A DNA stretch of 64,000 nucleotides from CBDUQI01 sp965369325 (GTDB lineage: Bacteria > Pseudomonadota > Gammaproteobacteria > Steroidobacterales > JBCBZW01). Both the position numbers and the translations under genes were made by a program. The stretch covers positions 1-64,000 of the forward strand of contig CBDUQI010000006.1 in the NCBI GenBank assembly GCA_965369325.1, in the 5' to 3' direction. The notes beneath the pieces are model-generated. The model ran no database searches. It was not told the DNA's origin and was given only the letters and a program-made list of their open reading frames with translations. Positions 43,257 to 52,803 of this stretch are shown here, one piece after another. Numbering within the stretch: the first letter of the stretch is position 1; every line of letters starts with the position of its first letter.

Positions 43257-46200
43257 ATGGCACTTTCCCGGTGGATTCTGACCTTGCCGCTGCTGGCGCT
43301 GGCCAGCGTGGGCGTCGCAAAAGACGAGGAGGATGATGGTCCGCGGCTCAGCGCCGACACGCTGTCGGGCCTGGAGCTACGCAACATCGGCCCCGCATTG
43401 ATGTCTGGGCGTATCGCGGATATCGCGATACACCCACAGCGGCAAAGTACCTGGTACGTGGCCGCCGGCAGCGGCAACCTCTGGAAAACAACCAATGCAG
43501 GAACCACCTGGGAAAGCATCTTTGATGATCAGGGCTCCTACTCTATTGGCTGCATCACACTCGACCCTAACCGACCGGAAACGCTCTGGCTGGGCAGCGG
43601 CGAGAACGTCAGTGGCCGCCATGTGGGCTACGGCGACGGCGTGTACCGCAGCCTTGATGGCGGCAAGAACTGGGAGAATATGGGGTTGGCGGAGTCCGAG
43701 CACATCGGGCGCATTGTGGTTGACCCGCGCGACTCCAACATCGTGATGGTCGCCGCCCAGGGCCCGCTGTGGAGCAAGGGCGGGCAGCGCGGGCTGTTTC
43801 GCACGATAGACGGTGGCGCCACCTGGGACAAAGTGCTGGGCGAGGGTGAGTACACCGGCGTCAACGAGGTGCTGATGGACCCCGTCAACCCGGATGTGCT
43901 GTATGCCAGCACCCACCAGCGCCTACGCTCGGTCGCCGCATTGGTCAATGGTGGCCCCGGCACCGGCATCCACAAATCCACCGATGGCGGACTCACCTGG
44001 CGCCAGCTAACCACCGGGCTGCCGGAAGAGGACAAAGGCCGAATCGGGCTGGCCATCTCGCCGCAGCAGCCGCAGGTGGTGTACGCCACCATTGAGCTAG
44101 CCAATCGCGAAGGGGGTTTCTGGCGCTCCGAGGATGCCGGCGAGACCTGGGAGAAACGCAGCGAGTACGTCTCCGGCGGCACCGGCCCACACTACTATCA
44201 GGAAATTTTCGCCAGCCCGCATGCCTTTGATCGCGTCTACCAGATGGACGTTCGCCTGCATGTCACCCACGATGGCGGCAGTAACTTTGCCGAAGTCCCG
44301 CACGAATTTAAGCACAGCGACAACCATGCGCTGGCGTTTAATCCGAACGATCCGCAGTACCTGCTCTCCGGCGTGGATGGCGGAGTGTACGAGAGCTTTG
44401 ACCTGGGCAAGACCTGGCGCTTTATCTCCAATCTGCCGATCACCCAATTCTATAAAGTGGCGGTCGACTACGACGAGCCGTTCTACAATCTCTACGGCGG
44501 CACCCAGGACAACAACACCCAGGGCGGGCCCTCACGCACGAATAACGTGCACGGCATTCGCAACAGCGACTGGTTCGTGACCCTGTTCGGCGACGGTCAC
44601 CAGCCCGCCAGCGACCCGAGCAATGCCGATATCGTTTACTCCGAATGGCAGCAGGGCAACCTGGTGCGCTACGACCGGCGCAATGGCGAGATCGTCTACA
44701 TCCAGCCACAACCCGGGCCCGGCGAACCGAACGAGCGATTTAACTGGGACGCGCCCATTCTGGTCAGCCCACACGACCCCAAAACGTTGTACTTCGCCAG
44801 TGCCCGGGTATGGCGCAGTGACGATCGAGGCGATAGCTGGCGCGCCATCAGCCCCGACCTCACCCGCCAGATTGACCGCTTTAAGACGCCCATCATGGGC
44901 CGGGTGCAAAGCATCGACACGCTCTGGGACGTCTATGCGATGTCTATGTACAGCACCATCACCTCGCTGGCGCAGTCGCCGCTTAACGCGCAGGTGCTGT
45001 ATGCCGGCACCGATGACGGGCTAATTCAGATTTCCGGCGATGGCGGCGAGAACTGGACCCAGGTGGACTCCCTGCCCGGTGTGAAGGATGGCTTCTTCGT
45101 CAACGACATCAAAGCCGACCTGCATGATGAAAACACCGTTTACGTGGCCGTCGATCAGCATAAGAATGGCGACTTCGCACCCTATCTGTTCAAGAGCAAC
45201 AACAAGGGCCGCTCGTGGCGCTCGATCACCGGCGACCTGCCCGAACGGCATCTGGTCTGGCGTGTGGTGCAGGATCACGTGAACCCGGCACTAATGTTTG
45301 CCGGCACCGAGTTTGGTGTATTTTTCACCATCGACGGCGGCGGCAAATGGATCGAACTTAAAGGTGGCGTGCCGCAAATCCCCTTCCGCGATCTGGCCAT
45401 CCAGCGGCGCGAACAGGACCTGGTCGGCGCCACCTTTGGGCGCGGCTTTTTCATCCTGGATGATTACTCACCGCTGCGAGAGGTGTCGGAGGAAATGCTA
45501 AACGGCGAGGTGCATTTATTCAAACCGCGCGACGCCAAATGGTATATCGAGCGGCGTCCGCTTGGCGGCGACACCAAAGCCAGCCAGGGCGATGCCTTTT
45601 ACACCGCACCCAATCCGCCTTTCGGCGCAGTCTTTACCTACTATCTGGGTGAAGAACTCAAATCAAAAAAGGCGCAGCGAAAAGAGGCGGAAAAGAAGCG
45701 TATAGAAAATAAACAGAACACACCCAGCCCGGGTTTTGATGCCCTGCGAGAGGAGGAGCTGGAAGATGCTCCGGCCATCATCCTCACCGTCACAGACAGC
45801 AACGGCGATGCTGTAAGTCGGATCTCCGGCCCGGTCGAGAAAGGCTTCCATCGGGTCGCCTGGGACTTGCGCTACCCCAACGTTGCGCCCTGGACCGGCG
45901 AGGAAGGCGGTGATGATTTCTTCGCCCCGGCGGGCGTGCTGGCAATGCCCGGCACCTACACGGTGTCGCTGAGTCGACGGGTAGATGGCAAAGAAACATC
46001 CGTGGGCGATGCGAAGCGTTTTGAAGTGGTGCCCGTGCGCGAAGCCACACTTACCGCCAACACCTCAGCGCAGGTACTGGCGTTCGCCGAGCGCACCGAG
46101 ATGCTCACCGGGCAGGCGCAGGCAGCCGACGCCTCAATCAAAGAGGCGCTGGTCGAAACCGGTGCGATCCGCACTGCACTGCTACGTGCACGTAACCCCG

Positions 46201-46517
46201 CGCAGCCGCTGTACGAGAACACACTGGCGATCGAGCGTGAGTTGAAAACACTGCAACTGCAGTTAAACGGCGATCCGCGTCGAGAAGTCTTAAACACTCC
46301 GGGGGCAGCATCCGTGTCAGACCGGCTGTTCGCGGCCTCGATAGGCAAGCGCTTTTCGGCCTATGGGCCAACACCCACCCATCGCATGGTGGTGGACATC
46401 GCGCAGGATCAGTTGGGCCAGATTCGCAACCAGCTCACCGCGTTGCGGGAGCAGCGATTGCCGGCCCTGCGCAAAGCATTGGATGCCGCGGGTGTGCCGT
46501 GGACCCCAGGACGCTAA
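43257..46517 (+). CDS. Large secreted BNR/Asp-box beta-propeller protein (paralogue B)
   Basis: The protein has 1086 residues from ATG 43257, with AGGAG nearby, and a signal peptide (LTLPLLALASVGVA). It resembles paralogue A throughout: NIGPALMSGRIADIAIHP at the start, repeated Asp-box turns (SLDGGKNWENM, SDDRGDSWRAI, SGDGGENWTQV), GGTQDNNTQGGPSR in the second propeller, and a C-terminal helical region. The two divergent genes look like an old duplication. Likely outer-membrane or periplasmic proteins that bind carbohydrate or protein; catalytic function is unproven. Confidence 0.82.
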   Translation: MALSRWILTLPLLALASVGVAKDEEDDGPRLSADTLSGLELRNIGPALMSGRIADIAIHPQRQSTWYVAAGSGNLWKTTNAGTTWESIFDDQGSYSIGCITLDPNRPETLWLGSGENVSGRHVGYGDGVYRSLDGGKNWENMGLAESEHIGRIVVDPRDSNIVMVAAQGPLWSKGGQRGLFRTIDGGATWDKVLGEGEYTGVNEVLMDPVNPDVLYASTHQRLRSVAALVNGGPGTGIHKSTDGGLTWRQLTTGLPEEDKGRIGLAISPQQPQVVYATIELANREGGFWRSEDAGETWEKRSEYVSGGTGPHYYQEIFASPHAFDRVYQMDVRLHVTHDGGSNFAEVPHEFKHSDNHALAFNPNDPQYLLSGVDGGVYESFDLGKTWRFISNLPITQFYKVAVDYDEPFYNLYGGTQDNNTQGGPSRTNNVHGIRNSDWFVTLFGDGHQPASDPSNADIVYSEWQQGNLVRYDRRNGEIVYIQPQPGPGEPNERFNWDAPILVSPHDPKTLYFASARVWRSDDRGDSWRAISPDLTRQIDRFKTPIMGRVQSIDTLWDVYAMSMYSTITSLAQSPLNAQVLYAGTDDGLIQISGDGGENWTQVDSLPGVKDGFFVNDIKADLHDENTVYVAVDQHKNGDFAPYLFKSNNKGRSWRSITGDLPERHLVWRVVQDHVNPALMFAGTEFGVFFTIDGGGKWIELKGGVPQIPFRDLAIQRREQDLVGATFGRGFFILDDYSPLREVSEEMLNGEVHLFKPRDAKWYIERRPLGGDTKASQGDAFYTAPNPPFGAVFTYYLGEELKSKKAQRKEAEKKRIENKQNTPSPGFDALREEELEDAPAIILTVTDSNGDAVSRISGPVEKGFHRVAWDLRYPNVAPWTGEEGGDDFFAPAGVLAMPGTYTVSLSRRVDGKETSVGDAKRFEVVPVREATLTANTSAQVLAFAERTEMLTGQAQAADASIKEALVETGAIRTALLRARNPAQPLYENTLAIERELKTLQLQLNGDPRREVLNTPGAASVSDRLFAASIGKRFSAYGPTPTHRMVVDIAQDQLGQIRNQLTALREQRLPALRKALDAAGVPWTPGR

Positions 46518-46535
46518 CGCACAGCGCTCACATAC

Positions 46536-46565
46536 GGGCGGGTTGCGCAGCAGCGGAGCCCGCCC
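46536..46565. terminator. Hairpin between convergent genes
   Basis: GGGCGGG at 46536-46542 pairs with CCCGCCC at 46559-46565 around a 16-base loop, between the stop codons of the BNR gene (plus) and the GGDEF-EAL gene (minus). There is no T-run, so it would be a weak bidirectional terminator. Confidence 0.4.
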
Positions 46566-46579
46566 GCTTACTGACAGGG

Positions 46580-49513
46580 TTAAACCGAATCCTCCACTCT
46601 TAATCCATTGTCGCCTCTGCCAGAGACCGCCGCCTTGCGTAACGCTGCCCGAGGGGTTGTCGCCACGGCGGGCGTATTGCTGGCCGTCAACTCATTAGAC
46701 CGCACTGCGCCAGAGGCCGCCGCACAGATCGTCTCGAGCCCGACGCCATCATCCGACGAAACCGCAGGCGCTGCGCTTAGCAGGTCCTCCAGCAGGCACG
46801 GGCGCGCCACGCCGTACCCCTGCACAAAATCAACGCCGATATCGATCATGCGTTGGCGTACCCGATCGTTCTCAACAAACTCAGCGATCGTCAGTTTGCC
46901 CATCTTATGGCCCAAGTGGTTAATCGACTTAACCATCTCCGCATCAATCGCATCGTCAATCACATCTTTCACAAACACCCCATCGATTTTCAGGTAATCA
47001 ACGTCCAGATGCTTTAGATAGCCGAAAGAGGAAAGGCCGCTGCCGAAATCATCCAGCGCAAACCGGCAGCCGCGCGAGCGCAGCTCATTCATCACACGCG
47101 TGACAATATCCATATTGGCAATAACGGCAGTCTCGGTGATTTCAAAACAGATTTTCTCGTAGCTCAAACGATAGCGCTTGAACAAGCCCAGTAGAAATTC
47201 CAATAAACCATCAGACACCAGCGTGACGCCAGACAGATTGATGGAGCAGTTTGACAAGCGCTGCAAGTGCAGCGGATGATCGGCCAACATACTGAAGGTT
47301 TTATCCAACACCCAACGATCCAGACGCGTGGCCAGATTAAACCGCTCTGCAGCGGCCAGAATCACACCCGGTGAGACAATCTCACCGTCCTCGCCGCGCA
47401 TGCGCAGCAGCACCTCGTAGTGCTCGCCCGCGGGCACAAGGGGGTTAGCCGGCATGATACGCTGGCCCATCAGGAAAAACCGGTCTGCGTCCAGGCCCTC
47501 GGTAATGCGATTAACCCACTGCATCTGATCCAAGTGCGGACCACTTTTGCCCTGCTCGAACACCACCCGGTTGCCACCGGCCTGCTTGGCCGTGTGACAC
47601 GCAATATCGGCGCCACTCAGCACTTGCGCGGCGGTTAGCTTGGCACTGTCGATCACCACCGCGCCAACGCTCACTGCCACCGCAAACGAGCGCTCCTGGT
47701 AAACAAACCGATACTCCTCCACGGCTGCCACAATCTCGCGTGTCACCCGCGCACCGCGACTGGCGGTGCAATCGTGTAGCAACAAGCCAAACTCATCGCT
47801 GCCAAGCCGGGCAATCACGTCTGAGTCGCGTACGCTCCTCTGCATAATGACGACCATTTCGCGCAGCAGTTCATCGCCGGCCTCGTGGCCGGAGGTATCG
47901 TTGATAACCGAGAATTGATCAACGTCCAGGCAACACAGCACATGAGTGCGTGAATCCGGCTCCGCTCGGTCAATCAAATCGTTTAGATTGCGTTCGAACT
48001 CGTGACGGTTCACCAGCCCGGTGAGCGCATCATGGCGCGCTTCAAAACTCAGCTTCTCGGCCAGCGCATGCTGCTCGGTCACATCGCGGCCAATTCCGCG
48101 AAAACCGGCGAACTGGCCGTCGCTGCTAATTGGACGCGCGGTGAACTGAATCACCCGCATATCGCCATCCGGGCGCACCCATCGCAGCGTCATGTCCATC
48201 GCACGACGGTCCTGAAGTGCCCGCAGAAAGCCCGACAGCCCGCCCGCGCGGCGCAGCCCTACATTGCTCTGGGTCTGCTCCCAGGACAAGCCGATCAGTG
48301 ATTCAGGCGCAAACCCGGTAATCCCCTCCGAGCGTGAAGACAGATACGTAAAGCGTAAATCCGGCCCCAGCTCCCAAAGAAAATCAGCTAGGGTTTCGGC
48401 AAAATCACGGAACCGTGATTCGCTGCGTGCCAGCGCTTTTTCCGCCTCGCGGCTTTCACTCACGTCTTGCATGTACCCGCGAAAACCGCGCAACTCACCG
48501 AACTCATCGAATACCGGATCGCCCTCCTCCAGCAAATATCGTACCGAGTGGTCGCGGCGAACAATCCGGTACTCCACCCGATAGGGCAATTTGTTCAGCA
48601 ACACTTCGCCGTACAGGCGATGGATGCGCTCGCGGTCATCCGGATGCATTAAACGCGATGAGGCGCCGCTGCCCACCAACTCTCTAGCGCTGACACCAAA
48701 CATGCGTGGAATTTCCTGCGATAAAGAAATCCACTGCATGCTGCCAGTGCTCATATCGGTTTCCCACAAACCGAAACATGCCAGGCGCTGCGCGTGACGC
48801 GCCTGCTGTTCAGAGCGGGTTAGTGCGTCGGTAATCTTGCGCCGCTCGGCAATCTCTCGATTCAGCACGCGCGACTGGCGATGCAGGCGCCGCAGCAACG
48901 GGCGCACGCACAACCACGCGGCCAGTGCACCGACACCAAGCAGCACCGAGATAATCATTGCGATTAAGATCGAGCGCCAGCGGGCCTCCGCAAACAGCTG
49001 CGATTCCTCGACGGACACTTCAACCAGAACGCGTTGGGCATCGTTGCCAATCAACGCCCGCCAGTAAACACGCCCCGCCTCGCGCGTGTGGACCATCTCG
49101 CCGCGGTGAGCCGGGAAGTTCGCCGACATCGCAGAGTCCTTCACTCGCGGGCCCATCCGCAGGCCCATGGGTTTCAACGACCAGCGCAAGCTGTGGTGCG
49201 GTTCCGCAAGGCTGCCGAACAACCAGCTGGAACCGCGCGCCGTGGGGGACTGCGAACGGGTGCCCTCGTAGCCCCCGACCGAAAGGTGCTGAAGTGCATC
49301 GGCCGCATCCACAGCCAGACGCACACGCTGAGAAAAATGCGCTTGCTCTTGGCTGCGCAGATATTGGTTTAGAACCTGCGCGAACACCAACGCAACCAGC
49401 ATCAGCAACAGCACCGCCCCTGCCAACACTTTTAGAGGCAATCCGCGCAGCAAACGAGACCGCCGCGCGGACTCGTTCGCAATGTAATCAGTCAGTGTTT
49501 CAGCCGTTTGCAT
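46580..49513 (-). CDS. Membrane sensor with PAS, degenerate-GGDEF and EAL domains
   Basis: The protein has 977 residues from ATG 49513. Two membrane helices (about 30-50 and 185-210) flank a periplasmic region, followed by PAS/PAC domains (about 260-500; PDDRERIHRLYGE, VEYRIVRRDHSVRYL). The GGDEF site reads GSDEF, with RDSD five residues before it as a possible inhibitory site, so cyclase activity is doubtful. The EAL part keeps EVLLRM, FEITETAV, ALDDFGSGLSSFGYL and AEFVEN, so it is probably a phosphodiesterase of the EVL-type variant. It is convergent with the BNR gene and shares its strand with the response regulator gene upstream. Confidence 0.88.
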   Translation of the reverse strand: MQTAETLTDYIANESARRSRLLRGLPLKVLAGAVLLLMLVALVFAQVLNQYLRSQEQAHFSQRVRLAVDAADALQHLSVGGYEGTRSQSPTARGSSWLFGSLAEPHHSLRWSLKPMGLRMGPRVKDSAMSANFPAHRGEMVHTREAGRVYWRALIGNDAQRVLVEVSVEESQLFAEARWRSILIAMIISVLLGVGALAAWLCVRPLLRRLHRQSRVLNREIAERRKITDALTRSEQQARHAQRLACFGLWETDMSTGSMQWISLSQEIPRMFGVSARELVGSGASSRLMHPDDRERIHRLYGEVLLNKLPYRVEYRIVRRDHSVRYLLEEGDPVFDEFGELRGFRGYMQDVSESREAEKALARSESRFRDFAETLADFLWELGPDLRFTYLSSRSEGITGFAPESLIGLSWEQTQSNVGLRRAGGLSGFLRALQDRRAMDMTLRWVRPDGDMRVIQFTARPISSDGQFAGFRGIGRDVTEQHALAEKLSFEARHDALTGLVNRHEFERNLNDLIDRAEPDSRTHVLCCLDVDQFSVINDTSGHEAGDELLREMVVIMQRSVRDSDVIARLGSDEFGLLLHDCTASRGARVTREIVAAVEEYRFVYQERSFAVAVSVGAVVIDSAKLTAAQVLSGADIACHTAKQAGGNRVVFEQGKSGPHLDQMQWVNRITEGLDADRFFLMGQRIMPANPLVPAGEHYEVLLRMRGEDGEIVSPGVILAAAERFNLATRLDRWVLDKTFSMLADHPLHLQRLSNCSINLSGVTLVSDGLLEFLLGLFKRYRLSYEKICFEITETAVIANMDIVTRVMNELRSRGCRFALDDFGSGLSSFGYLKHLDVDYLKIDGVFVKDVIDDAIDAEMVKSINHLGHKMGKLTIAEFVENDRVRQRMIDIGVDFVQGYGVARPCLLEDLLSAAPAVSSDDGVGLETICAAASGAVRSNELTASNTPAVATTPRAALRKAAVSGRGDNGLRVEDSV

Positions 49514-49770
49514 GCGCCGGGCAGGTGCCCGCTCCATTAGCGTCGATTGTTTTCGACCAATCGTCGGCCTCGCAGGCTACCGACTTGAGTATTGGAGTCG
49601 CCGTAGAACCACTTTAAAGTGTATTCCTAAACAAAGGCTTATGAACATTAGGGGAATACCTGAACCGCGCATCAGGCAATGGAGCAGGCTGACCGGCGCT
49701 AACCCTTGCAATGACCTATTGGGCGTGTTTTTGTCACACCTGCGCTGGCGTGAGTGCGCGGGCCCGCCCC

Positions 49771-50754
49771 TCAGCCGCGACCTGGCACCACAAACATGCG
49801 CCCGCCACCAGCATTCTTGGCCACGTACATGGCCCTGTCGGCCGCCCTGATAACGTCGTCCGAAGAACGGTCATCGTCTCTCAAATACGTGATACCGACG
49901 CTAGCTGATAGCTTCACCGCAGCATAGCCGGCACCAGTGGCCGACCAGTCATGGCTTTGCAACTGCAGCCGTACAGGCAGCTCGATCAGATTGATCACCT
50001 CCTGCCCAAGACGCCGTAACACCTCTTCGCTGCCCGCCATTTCATCGGCGAAACGCACTGCAATCGCAAATTCATCACCCCCGATGCGGGCCACCATATC
50101 GTCCTCGCGCACCAGCCCTAGAAGCCGCAGCGACACGGCGCGCAGCACTTGATCGCCCGCGTGGTGGCCGTACTCGTCGTTGACCGGCTTGAATCCATCC
50201 AGATCCACGTACAGCAAAGCAAGGCGTCGACCGCCACAGGGCACCGGGCCGTGGGCCAGGCTCAGCAAGTCGGTCAAGGCGCGACGATTGGGCAACCCGG
50301 TTAACGAATCGCGCCGGGCCTCACGCGCCAGCAGTCGCTGGCGACGTTCCAGCTGGCGCAGCCGCTCGCCGCGCACGAGATTGTTGCGCACCATGACGGG
50401 CAACATGCCAGAACGCAGGTTGGTTTTCTGAAAATAGTCCGCCGCACCGCTGGCGAATGCCTGCTGCCAGACGCTTTCCTCATCGGAGCTGGTCATCATG
50501 ATCACGGGCGCCCCCTTGCTGGCGACCTGGTCAATCAGTTCGACCCCGCAGTGGCTTGCATCCAAATGATAATCGAACAAATACAAATCGTACTCGCGCG
50601 CCTCAATTTTCGCAGTGGCTTCGGCGAACGAATCCGCCCGCTCCACGGTCGCCCCCACACCAGGGTCTTGCGACAATTCGTTAGCGACAATGGTTGAAAA
50701 CTCCGGATCGTCATCGACGATCAGTATCCGACAATCTCTGTGCTGATCCACCAT
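49771..50754 (-). CDS. Response regulator diguanylate cyclase (REC-GGDEF)
   Basis: The protein has 327 residues from ATG 50754; ATG 50787 is also possible. The receiver domain (about 7-130) has the acidic cluster DDD at 14-16 and D61 in YLFDYHLD. A linker helix leads to a GGDEF domain with the intact site ARIGGDEF and an REDD five residues earlier (RxxD inhibitory site). Phosphorylation of D61 should drive dimerisation and c-di-GMP synthesis. No histidine kinase is adjacent. The EAL-type sensor downstream may balance its output. Confidence 0.92.
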   Translation of the reverse strand: MVDQHRDCRILIVDDDPEFSTIVANELSQDPGVGATVERADSFAEATAKIEAREYDLYLFDYHLDASHCGVELIDQVASKGAPVIMMTSSDEESVWQQAFASGAADYFQKTNLRSGMLPVMVRNNLVRGERLRQLERRQRLLAREARRDSLTGLPNRRALTDLLSLAHGPVPCGGRRLALLYVDLDGFKPVNDEYGHHAGDQVLRAVSLRLLGLVREDDMVARIGGDEFAIAVRFADEMAGSEEVLRRLGQEVINLIELPVRLQLQSHDWSATGAGYAAVKLSASVGITYLRDDDRSSDDVIRAADRAMYVAKNAGGGRMFVVPGRG

Positions 50755-50968
50755 CCGATTGTTCTCATTGGTGCGTGCTATGAACATGAACTGAGCATGC
50801 CGCCATAGAAAACCCAAGACCAGATGGTCAGAGCGATCGTCACAGTTGTTAACAACATCCCTCTGGGATAACTGACGGGCAAGCGGCATGCGCCGGGGCA
50901 ATACAGGACAGGCAAACCCCGTACGGCACAACCTTCGGGCGCGTAGACCCGCGTGCGAAAACGCTAAA

Positions 50969-51292
50969 TTAAAGCTGGGATTCGGGCAGGATGACGAGCA
51001 GACCCTCCATCTCGTCAGTCACCTCAATCTGGCAGCTCAAGCGACTGGCGGCCGTGCGCTCGCAAGCCACGCAGTCGAGCATGGCATCTTCCATCGGCTC
51101 CGGAGCCGGCAACTTGTCCACCCACGGCGGCTGCACGTACACATGGCAGGTTGCGCAACTCAGGCAACCGCCACATTCCGCCTCGATACCCTCGATGTTG
51201 TGTGCCAGGGCACCCTCCATGACCGACTCACCGGCAGGCACTTGCACCGTTTGTTGCGCCCCATCGGCCGCTTTGTAGGTAATATTAGGCAT
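50969..51292 (-). CDS. [2Fe-2S] ferredoxin (adrenodoxin/putidaredoxin type)
   Basis: The protein has 107 residues from ATG 51292; the open frame reaches 51361 but sequence before MPNITYKAADG is unlike ferredoxin. Cluster ligands are C40, C46, C49 (ECGGCLSCATCH) and C87 (SRLSCQI), the spacing of adrenodoxin-type proteins. It transfers single electrons to partners such as a P450 or an oxygenase. Its neighbours in the same direction are a dienelactone hydrolase and a nitroreductase-family enzyme; its reductase is not in the window. Confidence 0.93.
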   Translation of the reverse strand: MPNITYKAADGAQQTVQVPAGESVMEGALAHNIEGIEAECGGCLSCATCHVYVQPPWVDKLPAPEPMEDAMLDCVACERTAASRLSCQIEVTDEMEGLLVILPESQL

Positions 51293-51315
51293 CGCTGTTG
51301 ACTCCGTGCCCGCGC

Positions 51316-52038
51316 CTAGGAGCCAAGACACTCGTGCAGAAAATACCGCGTGGCCTCCCACGAGCGGCGATCCGCGTCCGCGCTGTAAACCGTGCCGAAA
51401 TCCGGATCAGCGGCGTGCGGGTTGGTAAAGGCGTGCACCGTATTGCCGTAAGCGTGCAATTGCCAGTCCGCACCTGCGGCGGACATTTCCGCACCCAGTT
51501 CCACCACATGTTCCGGCGGCGCCATCGGGTCATCCCATCCGTGCAACACCAGCACCTTGGCGCTGATCTGCGTGCTCTGTGTGTTACCCGGCGCTCCCAG
51601 CAGCCCGTGCAGAGCCGCCACACCCAATACATCAGCGCCACTGCGGGCCAGATCCAGCACGCTGAGCCCACCAAAGCAGTAACCGATCGCGGCTACTTTA
51701 TCGCTTTGCACCTGCGGTTGCGCACGCAGGGTTGCGAGCGCCGCGGCTAATCGCGCCTGCAAGCGGGGCCGGTTTTGCATAAACGGCCCCATCAACGCAC
51801 CGTTTTCCTCGGCGCTAGCGCCGAGTACACCTTTGCCGTAAACATCCAGCGCAAAGCCAACGTAGCCGGCTTGCGCGAGCTGCCGTGCACGCTCACATTC
51901 AAACTCATCACGCCCAGCCCAGGCATGGGCGACCAGCACACCAGGCGCAGGCGCGGATTGTGCATCATCCCAGGCCATATAACCCTCAAGCGTGGTGCCA
52001 TCGTGCGAGTAGTCAATCGTTTTGCTCTGCAAGGCCAT
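51316..52038 (-). CDS. Dienelactone hydrolase family protein
   Basis: A 240-residue alpha/beta hydrolase. The nucleophile is a cysteine (C121 in IGYCFGG), and the acid and histidine are expected in HGWDDP and VHAFTNP. This Cys-Asp-His triad defines dienelactone hydrolases, which open lactones formed in chloroaromatic breakdown, though many family members have other substrates. The ferredoxin gene follows after 23 bases, and the nitroreductase lies 67 bases upstream, so the three may form an operon. Confidence 0.9.
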   Translation of the reverse strand: MALQSKTIDYSHDGTTLEGYMAWDDAQSAPAPGVLVAHAWAGRDEFECERARQLAQAGYVGFALDVYGKGVLGASAEENGALMGPFMQNRPRLQARLAAALATLRAQPQVQSDKVAAIGYCFGGLSVLDLARSGADVLGVAALHGLLGAPGNTQSTQISAKVLVLHGWDDPMAPPEHVVELGAEMSAAGADWQLHAYGNTVHAFTNPHAADPDFGTVYSADADRRSWEATRYFLHECLGS

Positions 52039-52105
52039 AGTCTTCTCTCTATTTAGGTTGCCATTCCGGGATGTTTAAGCACGCCCATGGTACGGCGGAC
52101 TTAGT

Positions 52106-52726
52106 TTATGACAAGTGGGTGGTGATCGCCTCGACAGCCTGGCGCTTGCTCACCGGCACCATCTTCGGATAACCGTACCAAAACAGCCCCACCACCGGAT
52201 GCTGCTGCAGATCCACACTCAAAATATCCCCCAGGCGCTGATCTCGGGTGACCGCACCGGTGGTCCATTTCACGCCGATACCGGACTGCCAAAGGCATAG
52301 CATCATATTCTGTGCCGCGCAGGCGCAGGCAGCGTAGTTTTCCCGATCCATCACCGGGTCGTCATGGCGAGTGCTGGTAAGCACCATCCAACCGGGCACA
52401 GCCTGCAGCCGCTGGCGTCGCTGTGCTTCAATCTCCGGCCCCTTGGCAGCAACAGCCATCTGCACGATCAACTCGATGACGGCCTCGCGGCTGACGCCGC
52501 CCAGCAAGTAAAAGTGCCAGGGTTCTGTGAGGCGATGGTTCGGCGCCCAACGCGCCGCGTCCAGCGCCTGCGCCAGCAACTCAGGGGCAACCGCCAACTC
52601 AGGTTGAAACAAATTGATGGTGCGCCGGCCAGTAAGCAGCCTATGCATATCCAGTGGATGATCCGTGGCCGAGGGGTCGGGCCACGTCGGGCTGGCGCCC
52701 GGAGGCGCTTGTTCAGAGTCTGACAT
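52106..52726 (-). CDS. Nitroreductase family FMN oxidoreductase
   Basis: A 206-residue flavoprotein. RRTINLFQPE near the start is the FMN-binding motif, ARWAPNHRLTEPWHFYLLG matches the NPPN-type segment, and CAAQNMMLCLWQSGIGVKWTTGA follows the family. Such enzymes reduce nitro groups, quinones or enones with NAD(P)H. Substrate unknown. It starts a possible operon with the hydrolase and ferredoxin. Confidence 0.9.
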   Translation of the reverse strand: MSDSEQAPPGASPTWPDPSATDHPLDMHRLLTGRRTINLFQPELAVAPELLAQALDAARWAPNHRLTEPWHFYLLGGVSREAVIELIVQMAVAAKGPEIEAQRRQRLQAVPGWMVLTSTRHDDPVMDRENYAACACAAQNMMLCLWQSGIGVKWTTGAVTRDQRLGDILSVDLQQHPVVGLFWYGYPKMVPVSKRQAVEAITTHLS

Positions 52727-52803
52727 GCGTGTAGGTCTCTTGTGCTGTGGTGGACCGAACGTCGCGCCGGCGCATTGCGGCGCCCGCCGTGCGGATACCG
52801 GCG

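Noticed and set aside
49621..49659. Inverted repeat GTATTCC/GGAATAC in the gap after the REC-GGDEF gene
   Set aside because: A seven-base stem with a 25-base loop and no T-run is likely chance.
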